Assembly (NCBI GenBank): GCA_008363385.1 | Contig: RHKY01000008.1 | Coordinates: forward strand, 62,001 to 126,000 | Reading direction: 5' to 3' | DNA: 64,000 nt | Origin: Acidobacteriota bacterium | Lineage (GTDB): Bacteria > Acidobacteriota > Thermoanaerobaculia > UBA5066 | In this document: positions 42,145-50,270 of the stretch, in pieces | Layout: each line of letters begins with the position of its first letter | Numbering within the stretch: the stretch's first letter is position 1 | The notes under the pieces: model-generated | Databases searched by the model: none | Told to the model about the DNA's origin: nothing | The model's input: the letters and a program-made list of their open reading frames with translations, nothing else | Made by a program: the position numbers and the translations under genes

Positions 42145-44952
42145 ATGCCGAGCACGCCGCCGAACGAGATCGCCGCCCGTCCCCGCGGGGTCCTCCGCCC
42201 GTGGCAGAGGCGCCTCTACCTGGCGATCCTGACCGCGGTGGGCCTGATGGCCGCGAACTCGATCTACCTGGTCGCGTTCACGAAGATCTCCGAGTTCTTC
42301 ATGACGATGCTGCTCCTGCACCTCGTGCTGGGGCTCTGCCTCGTCGTCCCGTTCGTCGTCTTCGCCCTCTCCCACGCGCCGCGGATGCTCGCCACGGTCC
42401 GGAACCCGCGCGCCAAGGCGGCCGGGGTCGCGGTGGTCCTCCTGGCGACCTCGTGCGCCGTCACCGGTGTCTTCATGGCGCTCGAGGGCGCCACGCTCGG
42501 GAACCGGCCCGTCTACTGGCTCCACGTCCTGTCGATCCCGAGCGCCCTCGTGGCGTTCGTCCTCCACCGCCGGGCGGCCGTGCACAAGCTCCACCTGACG
42601 CGGCTCGCCGCCTGGGGGGGCGCCGTCGCCGCGTTCCTCCTCGCCATGGGGGTGCTGCACCGTCTGGAGCGCCCGCCCCGGCGCGTGGCGAACGTGAGCG
42701 GCGACACGCAGTTCTTCCTCTCCTCGGCAGAGACCCTCGACGGCGGCCTGATGGACGGCAAGAGGCTCTCGGCCAACGCGTACTGCGGCGACGCGGGGTG
42801 CCACCCCGACACGCTGAAGCGCTGGGAGAAGTCCGCCCACCGCTTCTCGTCTTTCAACAACCCCTTCTACCGCCGCGCCGTCGAGCTGATGGCCGACCGG
42901 GTGGGGCGCGAGAAGACGAAGTGGTGCGCCGGGTGTCACGACCCCGTCGTCCTCTTCACGGGCCAGATGGGGAAGGCGACGCTCCACTCCTTCACGTACG
43001 ACCAGGCGGAGGCGCAGCAGGGGCTCACCTGCATGGCCTGCCACTCGATCGGCGAGGTCAAGGACGTCCGCGGCAACGGCGGCTACGTCATCGAGGAGTC
43101 GAAGCAGTACCCGTTCGCCTTCTCGAAGAGCCCCTGGCTGAAGGAGGTCAACAAGCTCCTGATCCGGATGGAGCCGTCGCTCCACCGGCAGACGTTCCTG
43201 AAGCCGTTCATGCGCGAGCCGGAGTTCTGCTCGGCCTGCCACAAGGTCGGCCTCCTCCCTCCGATGAACGAGTACCGCTGGCTGCGCGGCCAGAACCACT
43301 ACGACAGCTGGTACGAGTCGGGCGTCTCGGGCCTCGGCGTCCGCTCCTTCTACGACCCGCCGAAGCCGAAGGCCTGCCGCGACTGCCACCTCCCGCCGTA
43401 TCCCTCGAACGAGTTCGGCAGCCGCGACGGGATGCTCCACGACCACCTCTTCCCCGCGGCCGCCACGCACCTGGAGGTCGTCCACGGGGACCGCAGAGCC
43501 ACGGAGGAGATCCGGAAGAAGGTGCTGGAGGGCGCGCTCTCGGTCGACCTCTTCGGGATCCGCCGCGGCGGGGCGGTCGTCCCGCTCGGGCCGCGGCTCC
43601 CCGCGCTCTCGCCCGGCGAGACGGTGGACGTGGAGGTCGTCGTCCGCACGCGCACGCTCGGCCACCCCTTCACGCAGGGGACCGCCGACAGCAACGAGGC
43701 GTGGGTCGCCTTCTCGGCGGCGAACGGCGAGCGGAAGCTGATGGAGTCGGGGACCCTCGACGCCGACGGGCGTCTCGACCCGGCCGCGGACCGGCTGGCG
43801 CAGCTCGTCGTCGCCCACGACGGGACGCACATGGACCGCCGCCAGCCGCAGGACATCCGCGTCCCGCTCTACAACAACCAGATCCCGCCCGGCGCCGCGC
43901 GGACGGTCCACTACCGGTTCACCGTCCCGGCGGACGCCTCGGGGTCCGTGACGCTGACCGCCTCCGCGGAATACCGCAAGGCCTCGCGCGACTACTCGGT
44001 CTTCGTCGGGGGGCCCGGCGCCCCCGTCCTCCCCGTCACGACCATCGGCTCCGACACGGTCACGCTCCCCGTCGCTCCCGCCCCCGACGGCGTCCTCGCG
44101 AAGGACGTCCGGCGCGGCAACCCCGACTGGCCGGAGAAGCCGTGGCTCCGCTTCAACGACTACGGGATCGGCCTCCTCCTGCAGGGCGACCTGAAGGGGG
44201 CGGCCGCCGCGTTCGAAGAGGTCTCGTCGCTCGCTCCCGACAAGCCCGACGGCCCCCTCAACCTCGCCCGCGTCAAGGTGCAGGAGGGGAACCTCCCCGC
44301 CGCCAAGGCCGCGCTCGCCGAGGCCGAGCGCCGCAAGCCCGGCTGGGCGAAGACGGCCTTCTTCCGCGCGTTCGTCGCCAAGGAAGAGGGGCGCCTGGAC
44401 GACGCGGTGGCGGACCTCCTTCGCGTCGAGGCGAAGTACCCGAAGGACCGGACCGTCTTGAACCAGATCGCCCGCGTCGCCTACCTCACGGGCCGGTACG
44501 CCGACGCGCTCCCGTACATCGACCGGGTGCTCGCGATCGACCCCGAGGACCTCGCGGCGCACTACAACGCGATGCTCTGCCTCAAGGCGCTCGGCCGGCG
44601 CGAGGAGGCGGCGGCCGAGGAGCGCTGGTACCGCTACTTCAAGGAGGACGAGCAGGCGCGGTCGGTCATGGTCGACTTCCGGCAGCAGAACCCGCTGGCC
44701 AACCGCGAGTCCCTTCCCGTCCACGTCCACGACGAGCCGTTCCCGCCGAAGGCCGAGCCGCCGGCGTGGCTCGCCGAGCTGGGCCCGAAGGGGTACGAGT
44801 ACCGGGGCCTCTCGCCGGCCGGCGAGACGGTCCTCGTGGACGACCGGCCGCCCGGCGCCCCGCGCCCGTTCGCACGGCCGGAGCCCGAGGAGAGGAAGGC
44901 CGGGCGCGCCGCCCCGGCCGTCCCCGTCGGCCTCGCCTCCCCGCCCCGGTAG
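42145..44952 (+). CDS. Membrane-anchored multihaem c-type cytochrome with TPR tail
   Basis: 935-aa protein. Residues 24-172 hold about five transmembrane helices with several histidines (LLLHLVLGLCLVV, YWLHVLSI), resembling a b-type cytochrome anchor. The periplasmic part has four CxxCH haem sites (261-265, 296-300, 362-366, 411-415) and one wider CGDAGCH (C-x4-C-H, 214-220). A beta-rich domain of about 200 residues follows, then TPR repeats (about 670-840) and a Pro-rich end. It would move electrons between the quinone pool and periplasmic acceptors or donors. It needs c-type maturation (compare the CcsA-like protein at 5821). Divergent Rrf2 control is likely. Confidence 0.88.
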   Translation: MPSTPPNEIAARPRGVLRPWQRRLYLAILTAVGLMAANSIYLVAFTKISEFFMTMLLLHLVLGLCLVVPFVVFALSHAPRMLATVRNPRAKAAGVAVVLLATSCAVTGVFMALEGATLGNRPVYWLHVLSIPSALVAFVLHRRAAVHKLHLTRLAAWGGAVAAFLLAMGVLHRLERPPRRVANVSGDTQFFLSSAETLDGGLMDGKRLSANAYCGDAGCHPDTLKRWEKSAHRFSSFNNPFYRRAVELMADRVGREKTKWCAGCHDPVVLFTGQMGKATLHSFTYDQAEAQQGLTCMACHSIGEVKDVRGNGGYVIEESKQYPFAFSKSPWLKEVNKLLIRMEPSLHRQTFLKPFMREPEFCSACHKVGLLPPMNEYRWLRGQNHYDSWYESGVSGLGVRSFYDPPKPKACRDCHLPPYPSNEFGSRDGMLHDHLFPAAATHLEVVHGDRRATEEIRKKVLEGALSVDLFGIRRGGAVVPLGPRLPALSPGETVDVEVVVRTRTLGHPFTQGTADSNEAWVAFSAANGERKLMESGTLDADGRLDPAADRLAQLVVAHDGTHMDRRQPQDIRVPLYNNQIPPGAARTVHYRFTVPADASGSVTLTASAEYRKASRDYSVFVGGPGAPVLPVTTIGSDTVTLPVAPAPDGVLAKDVRRGNPDWPEKPWLRFNDYGIGLLLQGDLKGAAAAFEEVSSLAPDKPDGPLNLARVKVQEGNLPAAKAALAEAERRKPGWAKTAFFRAFVAKEEGRLDDAVADLLRVEAKYPKDRTVLNQIARVAYLTGRYADALPYIDRVLAIDPEDLAAHYNAMLCLKALGRREEAAAEERWYRYFKEDEQARSVMVDFRQQNPLANRESLPVHVHDEPFPPKAEPPAWLAELGPKGYEYRGLSPAGETVLVDDRPPGAPRPFARPEPEERKAGRAAPAVPVGLASPPR

Positions 44953-44953
44953 A

Positions 44954-45073
44954 GCGCCCGCGCCTGCGGGGGCCTCCCCGGGACAGGGACGGTCGGCACG
45001 CCGGGGGAGGGGGCCGGGGAGGCCCGGCGGCGGGCAGGCGCGCCCGTGCCTGCGGGGGCCTCCCCGGGACAGG
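44954..45073. repeat. 34-base direct repeat with inverted centre, convergent terminator region
   Basis: The 121-base gap between convergent genes holds two copies (44954-44987 and 45040-45073) that differ at one base and are 86 bases apart. A 12-base segment of each (44970-44981; 45056-45067) is perfectly complementary to 45014-45025 between them. The centre can pair with either copy, giving two alternative hairpins. The second copy ends exactly at the nuclease stop codon. A bidirectional terminator is likely. Confidence 0.65.
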
Positions 45074-46774
45074 TCAGCTCGACGAGCCCCGCGCCAGCCT
45101 CACGGCCGTCTCGACGAGCGACGCCAGGATCCTCGGGACGCCGGGCGAGCCGGGGCCGGCCGCCGCCTCGACCACCTCCAGCGCCATCCGGGGCTTCGGG
45201 TACCGGTGGAGCGCCTGCTCGATGACGCGGCGCGGGCGCTCGCGCCCCTTCCGCGCGTCCGGGAGCGGCCCCGCCTCGGCGGCGGCCTTGCGGAAGACGG
45301 GCGCGTAGCCGCAGGCGAAGAGGCAGTGCTCCAGGTCGGGAGCGCGCAAGGCCGTCAGCCGGTCCGCCTCGGGGCGCGCGTCGAGCAGCCGGCGGGCGGC
45401 CTCGGCGTAAGAATGCCCCGCCGGGTCCCCGTCGGCGAGCAGGTGCCACTCGATCCCCAGCTCGCGCGCCAGCTTGACGAGCGGGGCCACCCCGCACTGC
45501 GCGAACTCCACGCACCGGATCCCCTCGGCCGGGAAGTCGTAGCCCAGGAGGCGCGCCAGCTCGGGGAGGATCCAGCTCTCCGTCTCCCCCTCGACGAGGA
45601 CCCAGCACCTCGCGAAGAACGCCGAGGCCCGGTTCATCCTCACGTGGAACGCGATCCGGCGCGCCTCGTCGGGCGTCAGCGCCTTCTCGCCGACGCGCCA
45701 CGCCTCCACGCCCGAGGCCTTGCGGACGAGCCGCCGGAGCGAGTGGAGGGGGACCGTGGCGAGGAGGTCCCCCGAGTTCGTCGTGACGACCTTCTGCGCC
45801 GGGATCCGGTCGATGACGCGCCAGACCGAGGCGAGGAGGATCGGGTGGAGGCGCGACTCGGGGTCCTCGATCACGACGACCGGCTCCGCCCCGGCCGGCA
45901 GGGGGCTGTCGCCGCGCGCCTCGAGGAAGGAGCCGAGGGCGGCCAGGAGGGCGACGTTCTGCACGCCCATCCCGGCGCCGGGGAGGCCGGGGAGGAGCGG
46001 CGAGCGGGCCCCCAGCCGGACCGGCGTCTCGGCGATGCTCTCGAACGTCCGCCCGGGCGGCGCGGCGTGGAGGGCCGAAAAGCCCTCCTCGTACCGGCGC
46101 GCCAGCTCCCTGACGGCCGTCATCGCCGACTCCAGCTCGGCCGGCAGGGGGCGCCAGGTCGTGGCGATCTTCCGGTACGCGGTGCCGACGAGCCGCTCCA
46201 GGTTCCGGACGGTGTCCTCCGGCGGCGCCGGGCGGACGTCCGTGGCGCGGGTGAAGGGCGTCAGCCCGGCCGAGGGCTGGCCGGGCCGGAGCCTGAGGAC
46301 CGGGAAACGGCGCCTCAGGAGCTCCACGGCCTCGCCGGTCGGGGTGGGCGTCCTCGGGTTCCCCCAGGCGTCGAGGAGCTCCCAGCGCGCCTCGGACATC
46401 TCGCCCGGGGCGGGAAGGCTCGCCGAGAGCCGCACGGAGAGCTTCCTCAGGCCCGCCGCGTCCGCCGTGGAGGCCGTCTTCCCGAGCGCCGCCCACCCCT
46501 CCTCGTCGAAGGCTCCCCTGTCCGGCTCGCGGAACGAGAACGTGATCGCCGCGGCGGCGACGGGCGAAGCCCCCGGCTCCGGCGGCACGTGGAAATCCTC
46601 CCGCCGGAGGTGGGGGGCTCCCAGCGGCGCCGCCCCGAAGCCGAGCGAGAGGGCGTCCAGGACGCTCGTCTTCCCCGCGTTGTTCTCGCCGATCAGGGCC
46701 GTCGTCGCGTCGAGGGGCAGGGCGAGGCTCCGAACCCCGCGGAACCCCTCGATGCGGACGTGCTCGAGCGGCAT
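45074..46774 (-). CDS. OLD-family/YbjD-like ATP-dependent endonuclease
   Basis: 566-aa protein with an SMC-like AAA ATPase and a C-terminal TOPRIM nuclease. N-terminus VRIEGFRGVRSLALPLDATT; Walker A GENNAGKTS (29-37); signature-like region GAGMGVQNVALLAAL; Walker B VVVIEDPESRLHP; D-loop/H-loop VVTTNSGDLLA. The TOPRIM part has VLVEGETESWILPELA (Glu) and LLADGDPAGHSY (Asp-x-Asp). OLD nucleases degrade DNA and often act in phage defence. The closest remembered relative is E. coli YbjD (DUF2813 group). A TAAACT element lies 8 bases before the ATG. Upstream on the same strand is the CBS/HEPN-like gene. Confidence 0.9.
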   Translation of the reverse strand: MPLEHVRIEGFRGVRSLALPLDATTALIGENNAGKTSVLDALSLGFGAAPLGAPHLRREDFHVPPEPGASPVAAAAITFSFREPDRGAFDEEGWAALGKTASTADAAGLRKLSVRLSASLPAPGEMSEARWELLDAWGNPRTPTPTGEAVELLRRRFPVLRLRPGQPSAGLTPFTRATDVRPAPPEDTVRNLERLVGTAYRKIATTWRPLPAELESAMTAVRELARRYEEGFSALHAAPPGRTFESIAETPVRLGARSPLLPGLPGAGMGVQNVALLAALGSFLEARGDSPLPAGAEPVVVIEDPESRLHPILLASVWRVIDRIPAQKVVTTNSGDLLATVPLHSLRRLVRKASGVEAWRVGEKALTPDEARRIAFHVRMNRASAFFARCWVLVEGETESWILPELARLLGYDFPAEGIRCVEFAQCGVAPLVKLARELGIEWHLLADGDPAGHSYAEAARRLLDARPEADRLTALRAPDLEHCLFACGYAPVFRKAAAEAGPLPDARKGRERPRRVIEQALHRYPKPRMALEVVEAAAGPGSPGVPRILASLVETAVRLARGSSS

Positions 46775-46782
46775 CTGGCGGC

Positions 46783-46788
46783 AGTTTA
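46783..46788 (-). promoter_or_regulatory. Putative -10 element of the OLD nuclease gene
   Basis: Minus-strand TAAACT, 8 bases before the ATG at 46774, inside the 31-base gap after the CBS/HEPN-like gene. Spacing matches the other start-proximal elements. Confidence 0.4.
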
Positions 46789-46805
46789 CGGCGGCGGCGC
46801 CGCCG

Positions 46806-47603
46806 TCACGCCAGCGCGGCGATCTGCTCCACCCGGTCCGCCATCCGGACGACGAGCTGCCAGTCGGTGGAGACGATCTCGCGCTGCGTGTGCGCCAGGG
46901 CGTTCCGGAGCGCCTGGATCCGCTGGTAGGCCTCCTCCGCCTGCCGCCGCGACCCGAGGTCGAGCTCCGGCGCGACCCCCGGCGCCCGGACGAGGACCGC
47001 CGCCTTGTCGGCGAGCTGCACGCACTCGAGGAGGTCGGCGTCGCGGCCCCGGCGCCGGCGCTCCTCCTGCAGGGCCCGCGCCCTGGCCAGCCGCGCCGGG
47101 CTGACGTGGCGGACCCACGCGTCGCCGGGGAGCCGGTCGCGGATCCGCCCGGTGACGAACATCTCGAAGATCGTGATCATCCCGAAGAGCCACATCCTGA
47201 CCGGCGGCTTCTCCAGGTCGCGGAACGTCACGTTCGCCCCGACCCTCCCGAGGACCGACACGAAGCAGCGGCCGTTGACGTCCAGAGAGCGGATCGTCTC
47301 CGAGAGCGAGGCGGTCGACGGGACGAGGTCGTCGGGGCCGAACCGGCGGACGTGGTCGGAGAGCCGCCCGTCCCGGAGGTCGTCCCGCTCGGCGAAGCCC
47401 GCCACGAGGCCGTCCTCCCTCACGCCCACGAGGGCGAGCCCGCGCGAGCGCAGGAACGCTTCGACCTCGGCGGCGGGGGCGCCCGCGTCGAAGGAGGGGA
47501 GCGGCTCGGCCACGTCCATGACCGAGAAGGCCCGCAGGAAGAGGCGGCCGAGCCGGTCGCCGGGGTGGTCCCCCGGGGGAGGGACGAACGGGGCGTCGCT
47601 CAC
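46806..47603 (-). CDS. CBS-domain protein with HEPN-like C-terminal motif
   Basis: 265-aa soluble protein. Residues 25-150 look like a CBS pair (SVMDVAEPLPSFDAGAPAAEVEAF, LVGVREDGLVAGFAERDDL, then a second motif VTFRDLEKPPVRMWLFGMITIFE). Residues 165-265 are helical and contain ALRNALAHTQ, where Arg233-x4-His238 fits the RNase motif of HEPN domains. I cannot confirm the family. CBS modules bind adenosine nucleotides, so a nucleotide-gated RNase is conceivable. GTG start, 7 bases after a TAGACT that overlaps the upstream kinase stop. It directly precedes the OLD nuclease gene. Confidence 0.7.
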   Translation of the reverse strand: MSDAPFVPPPGDHPGDRLGRLFLRAFSVMDVAEPLPSFDAGAPAAEVEAFLRSRGLALVGVREDGLVAGFAERDDLRDGRLSDHVRRFGPDDLVPSTASLSETIRSLDVNGRCFVSVLGRVGANVTFRDLEKPPVRMWLFGMITIFEMFVTGRIRDRLPGDAWVRHVSPARLARARALQEERRRRGRDADLLECVQLADKAAVLVRAPGVAPELDLGSRRQAEEAYQRIQALRNALAHTQREIVSTDWQLVVRMADRVEQIAALA

Positions 47604-47610
47604 GCCGCGG

Positions 47611-47616
47611 AGTCTA
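47611..47616 (-). promoter_or_regulatory. Putative -10 element of the CBS/HEPN-like gene
   Basis: Minus-strand TAGACT overlapping the TAG stop of the upstream kinase gene and ending 7 bases before the GTG at 47603. The overlap with a stop codon makes chance occurrence more likely. Confidence 0.25.
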
Positions 47617-50229
47617 CGGGCGGAGCGGGGCGGCCGCGCCCCGGAGGAGCTCCACCTCGAGGGGGGAGAGGCGGTTCAGCCAGAACGTCGGGCTGTAGGG
47701 CGTCGGGATCCCGTCGAGGGAGGCTCGCGCCCCGAGCCGGGCGAGCGTCACCTCGCGGAGGTAGGCCGTCAGGGCGGCCTCGCCCGAGGGGTCGACCGCC
47801 GCGACGGCGGCCGCGCCGGCCCCCTCGCCGCCGCCGCGGGCCAGGAAGTAGAGGTGGAAGAGGCGTGTCGTCGGGTTCTGGTAGCGCCGCTCCAGCTCGG
47901 CCGCCCACCGGACCGCCTCGGCGGCTGCCTCACGGGCCCTCGCCGTCTCGCCGGCCCTCTCGTGGGCGAGGCAGGCGAGCCAGTGCCCCTCGAGCGAGTA
48001 GGGGTTCTTCCTCAGCCAAGGGCCGAGCCCGAGGGCGGCCCGCCGCGGGTCCCCCGCCACGAGCGCCACCTGCCCCGCGTGCATCCCGACGAGCGGCTCG
48101 CCGCGCGCGGCGAACCGCTCGGCCAGCTCGGCCGCCGCCTCGCCCGCGCGCTCCTGGGCGAGCAGGCGCCAGCTGCGCGTCAGGACGGCCAGCATCCCGC
48201 CGCCGCGGGGGTCTCCCTCCGGGAGCGCGGGATCGAGCGCCTCGGCCTTCCGCCCGAGCATCGCGTCGAGGACGACGACGTTCAGGTCCAGGCTCTGGTC
48301 GAACGGGTGGCTCGCCCGGCAGCGCGGGAGAGTCTCGGTCACGGAGCGGGACTCGCCGCGGAAGAACTGGTCCCAGAGCGCCAGCTTGCACCCGGCCGCC
48401 TCCCCGCCCGGGAGGCGGGAGAGCGACTCGACCGCGCGGTGCGCGCCGGCGAAGTCGTACGTGTAGAGGCGGTACCAGCCCAGGGAGAGCGTCAGCTCGG
48501 GGTTCGACGCGTCGAGCGCGAGCCCCTTCCGGGCCACCTCGTGCGCGCGGTCCAGGTACGACGGGTCGTAGTCGACCCCGAGGTTCCGGTATTGCAGGAG
48601 CGCCCGGACGAGGAGGGGGTAGGGAGGGAGGAAGTCCGGGGCCCGCTCGACGCAGCGGGAGAAGCTCGCGACCGCCTCGCCCAGGAGCTGCGGGTCGTAG
48701 GCGGCCAGCGCGCGCGTGCCGTTCACGAAGTCGTCCAGGACGGCCTCGTCCGGGAAGTCGAGGCGGGCGGCCGCGATGGCGATCCCGACGGCGCCCCCGG
48801 CCTCGCTCGCCAGCCGCGCCCCGAGGGAGAGGCTCTCCGCTCCGCGGCCGCGCGCCGACTTCGCCCAGACGACGCGGCCCCCCGGCTCCTCGCGCATCGT
48901 CAACGTCACCGTCACGTCGTCGCCCGACGGGAAGACCGTCCCGTCGAGGACCCACCTCACGCCCCCCTCGACCAGCCTCTCGATCGTCGGCGCCGCGAGC
49001 GTCACCCCCTCCGGGACGAGGACGACCCTCATCCCGGGGGCTCGCGAGAGGGTCTCGGCCAGCTGCCCGGAGACGAGGCGCGCCAGGTTGCGGTCGTCGC
49101 CGCCGCCCGCCGGGGAGAGCGGGACGACGGCCACCCCGTCCGCCCGCGCGGGCGGCCGGGAGCGGCGGGCGAGGAGCCAGGCCCCGGCCGTGACGGCCAG
49201 GAGGGTTGCCGCCGCCGCGAGAGCCGCCAGCCACCTAAGGCCCCGGCGCCGGGCGTCCAGGCCGGGCGGCAGAGCGGCCTCCAGCCGGCGCGTCGACTGG
49301 CCCTCGGGGACCGCGACGCCGGTCGAGGGGGGCCGCGCGGGGACCGTCGTCGAGAGGAGGGTGCCGGAGGAGATCGGGAGGCCGAGGCTCCGGGCGGCCC
49401 CCTGCAGCTCCGCGAGGAGCTCCGCGGCCGAACCGGGGCGGCGGCCGGGGTCCTTGTCGAGGAGGCGGAGGACGATCCGCGAGAGCTCCTGCGGGACCGC
49501 GCGCTCGGGCGGGAACGGCGGCGGCTCCTCGGTCAGGATGGCCAGCATCGTGGCCGCCGGGGTCGACCGCTCGAAGGGCTGCCGGCCCGAGAGGAGCTCG
49601 TAGAAGACGATCCCGAGCGAGAAGAGGTCGCTGCGCGCGTCCAGCTCCCGGTCGCGGGCCTGCTCGGGCGAGAGGTACGAGGCCGTCCCGACGACCAGGC
49701 CGTCGCCGGTCAGCTCGCCCGAGACGCGCACCTGCTGGCGCAGCGACTCGGAGACGAGCTTGGCCAGGCCGAAGTCGAGGAGCTTGACGCGCCCCTCGGG
49801 CGTGACGACGACGTTGGCCGGCTTCAGGTCCCGGTGGAGGACCCCCTTCTTGTGCGCGTACGAGACCGCGTCGGCGATCTGCACCATCAGGCCGACGGCC
49901 TCGGCGAGGGGCGGGGCGCCCCGCTCCAGGCGCGTGAAGAGGCTCTCGCCCTCCACGTACTCCATCGAGATGAACGGCGTCCCGTCCTCCTCGCCGACCT
50001 GGTAGATCGTGGCGATTCCGGGGTGCGAGAGCGCCGAAGCGGCGCGAGCCTCCAGGAGGAGGCGCTTGCGCGCCAGCTCGTCCCCGGCGGACCCCTCGGG
50101 GAGGACCTTCAGGGCGACCGTCCGCCGGAGGGCGAGGTCCACGGCCGAGAAGACGCGGCTCTGACCGCCCCGCCCGAGGAGCTCGACGATCTCGTACCCC
50201 GCGAAGGTCGCCCCGGGCGAGATCTCCAC
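47614..50229 (-). CDS. Membrane-anchored Ser/Thr protein kinase with sensor/TPR periplasmic part
   Basis: 871-aa kinase of the common acidobacterial type. Residues 1-275 are the Hanks kinase: LLGRGGQSRVFSAVD, ALKVLPEG (Lys), HRDLKPANVV, DFGLAK and GTASYLSPEQARDRE. The glycine loop reads GRGGQS rather than the usual GxGGMG. A linker leads to one transmembrane helix (WLAALAAAATLLAVTAGAWLL, about 335-355). The outer part begins with a FlgO/TolB-like fold (DGVAVVPLSPAGGGDDRNLARLVSGQ, given in part), followed by Ala-rich TPRs to the C-terminus. GTG start with TAGCAT 6 bases before it. Ligand and targets are unknown. Confidence 0.92.
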   Translation of the reverse strand: MEISPGATFAGYEIVELLGRGGQSRVFSAVDLALRRTVALKVLPEGSAGDELARKRLLLEARAASALSHPGIATIYQVGEEDGTPFISMEYVEGESLFTRLERGAPPLAEAVGLMVQIADAVSYAHKKGVLHRDLKPANVVVTPEGRVKLLDFGLAKLVSESLRQQVRVSGELTGDGLVVGTASYLSPEQARDRELDARSDLFSLGIVFYELLSGRQPFERSTPAATMLAILTEEPPPFPPERAVPQELSRIVLRLLDKDPGRRPGSAAELLAELQGAARSLGLPISSGTLLSTTVPARPPSTGVAVPEGQSTRRLEAALPPGLDARRRGLRWLAALAAAATLLAVTAGAWLLARRSRPPARADGVAVVPLSPAGGGDDRNLARLVSGQLAETLSRAPGMRVVLVPEGVTLAAPTIERLVEGGVRWVLDGTVFPSGDDVTVTLTMREEPGGRVVWAKSARGRGAESLSLGARLASEAGGAVGIAIAAARLDFPDEAVLDDFVNGTRALAAYDPQLLGEAVASFSRCVERAPDFLPPYPLLVRALLQYRNLGVDYDPSYLDRAHEVARKGLALDASNPELTLSLGWYRLYTYDFAGAHRAVESLSRLPGGEAAGCKLALWDQFFRGESRSVTETLPRCRASHPFDQSLDLNVVVLDAMLGRKAEALDPALPEGDPRGGGMLAVLTRSWRLLAQERAGEAAAELAERFAARGEPLVGMHAGQVALVAGDPRRAALGLGPWLRKNPYSLEGHWLACLAHERAGETARAREAAAEAVRWAAELERRYQNPTTRLFHLYFLARGGGEGAGAAAVAAVDPSGEAALTAYLREVTLARLGARASLDGIPTPYSPTFWLNRLSPLEVELLRGAAAPLRP

Positions 50230-50235
50230 GGATCG

Positions 50236-50241
50236 ATGCTA
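50236..50241 (-). promoter_or_regulatory. Putative -10 element of the membrane kinase gene
   Basis: Minus-strand TAGCAT, 6 bases before the GTG at 50229, in the 41-base gap after the IMPDH-like gene. No ribosome-binding site can fit between, consistent with leaderless initiation. Confidence 0.4.
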
Positions 50242-50270
50242 CCCCGCGGCGGGGCGGGGCGCCGGGGGGC

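Noticed and set aside
42201-45308. Very long open frames (over 1000 codons) overlapping the cytochrome gene, and similar ones at 45720-49193 and 47005-50382 on the plus strand
   Set aside because: High GC makes stop codons rare in every frame. These translations are Arg/Pro/Gly/Ala-rich, lack family motifs, and lie on or opposite genes with clear motifs.
46806-50229. Kinase, CBS/HEPN-like protein and OLD nuclease as one three-gene defence system
   Set aside because: Each gene has its own start-proximal -10-like element, and the kinase is a common acidobacterial type. Only the CBS/HEPN-nuclease adjacency is kept as a candidate.
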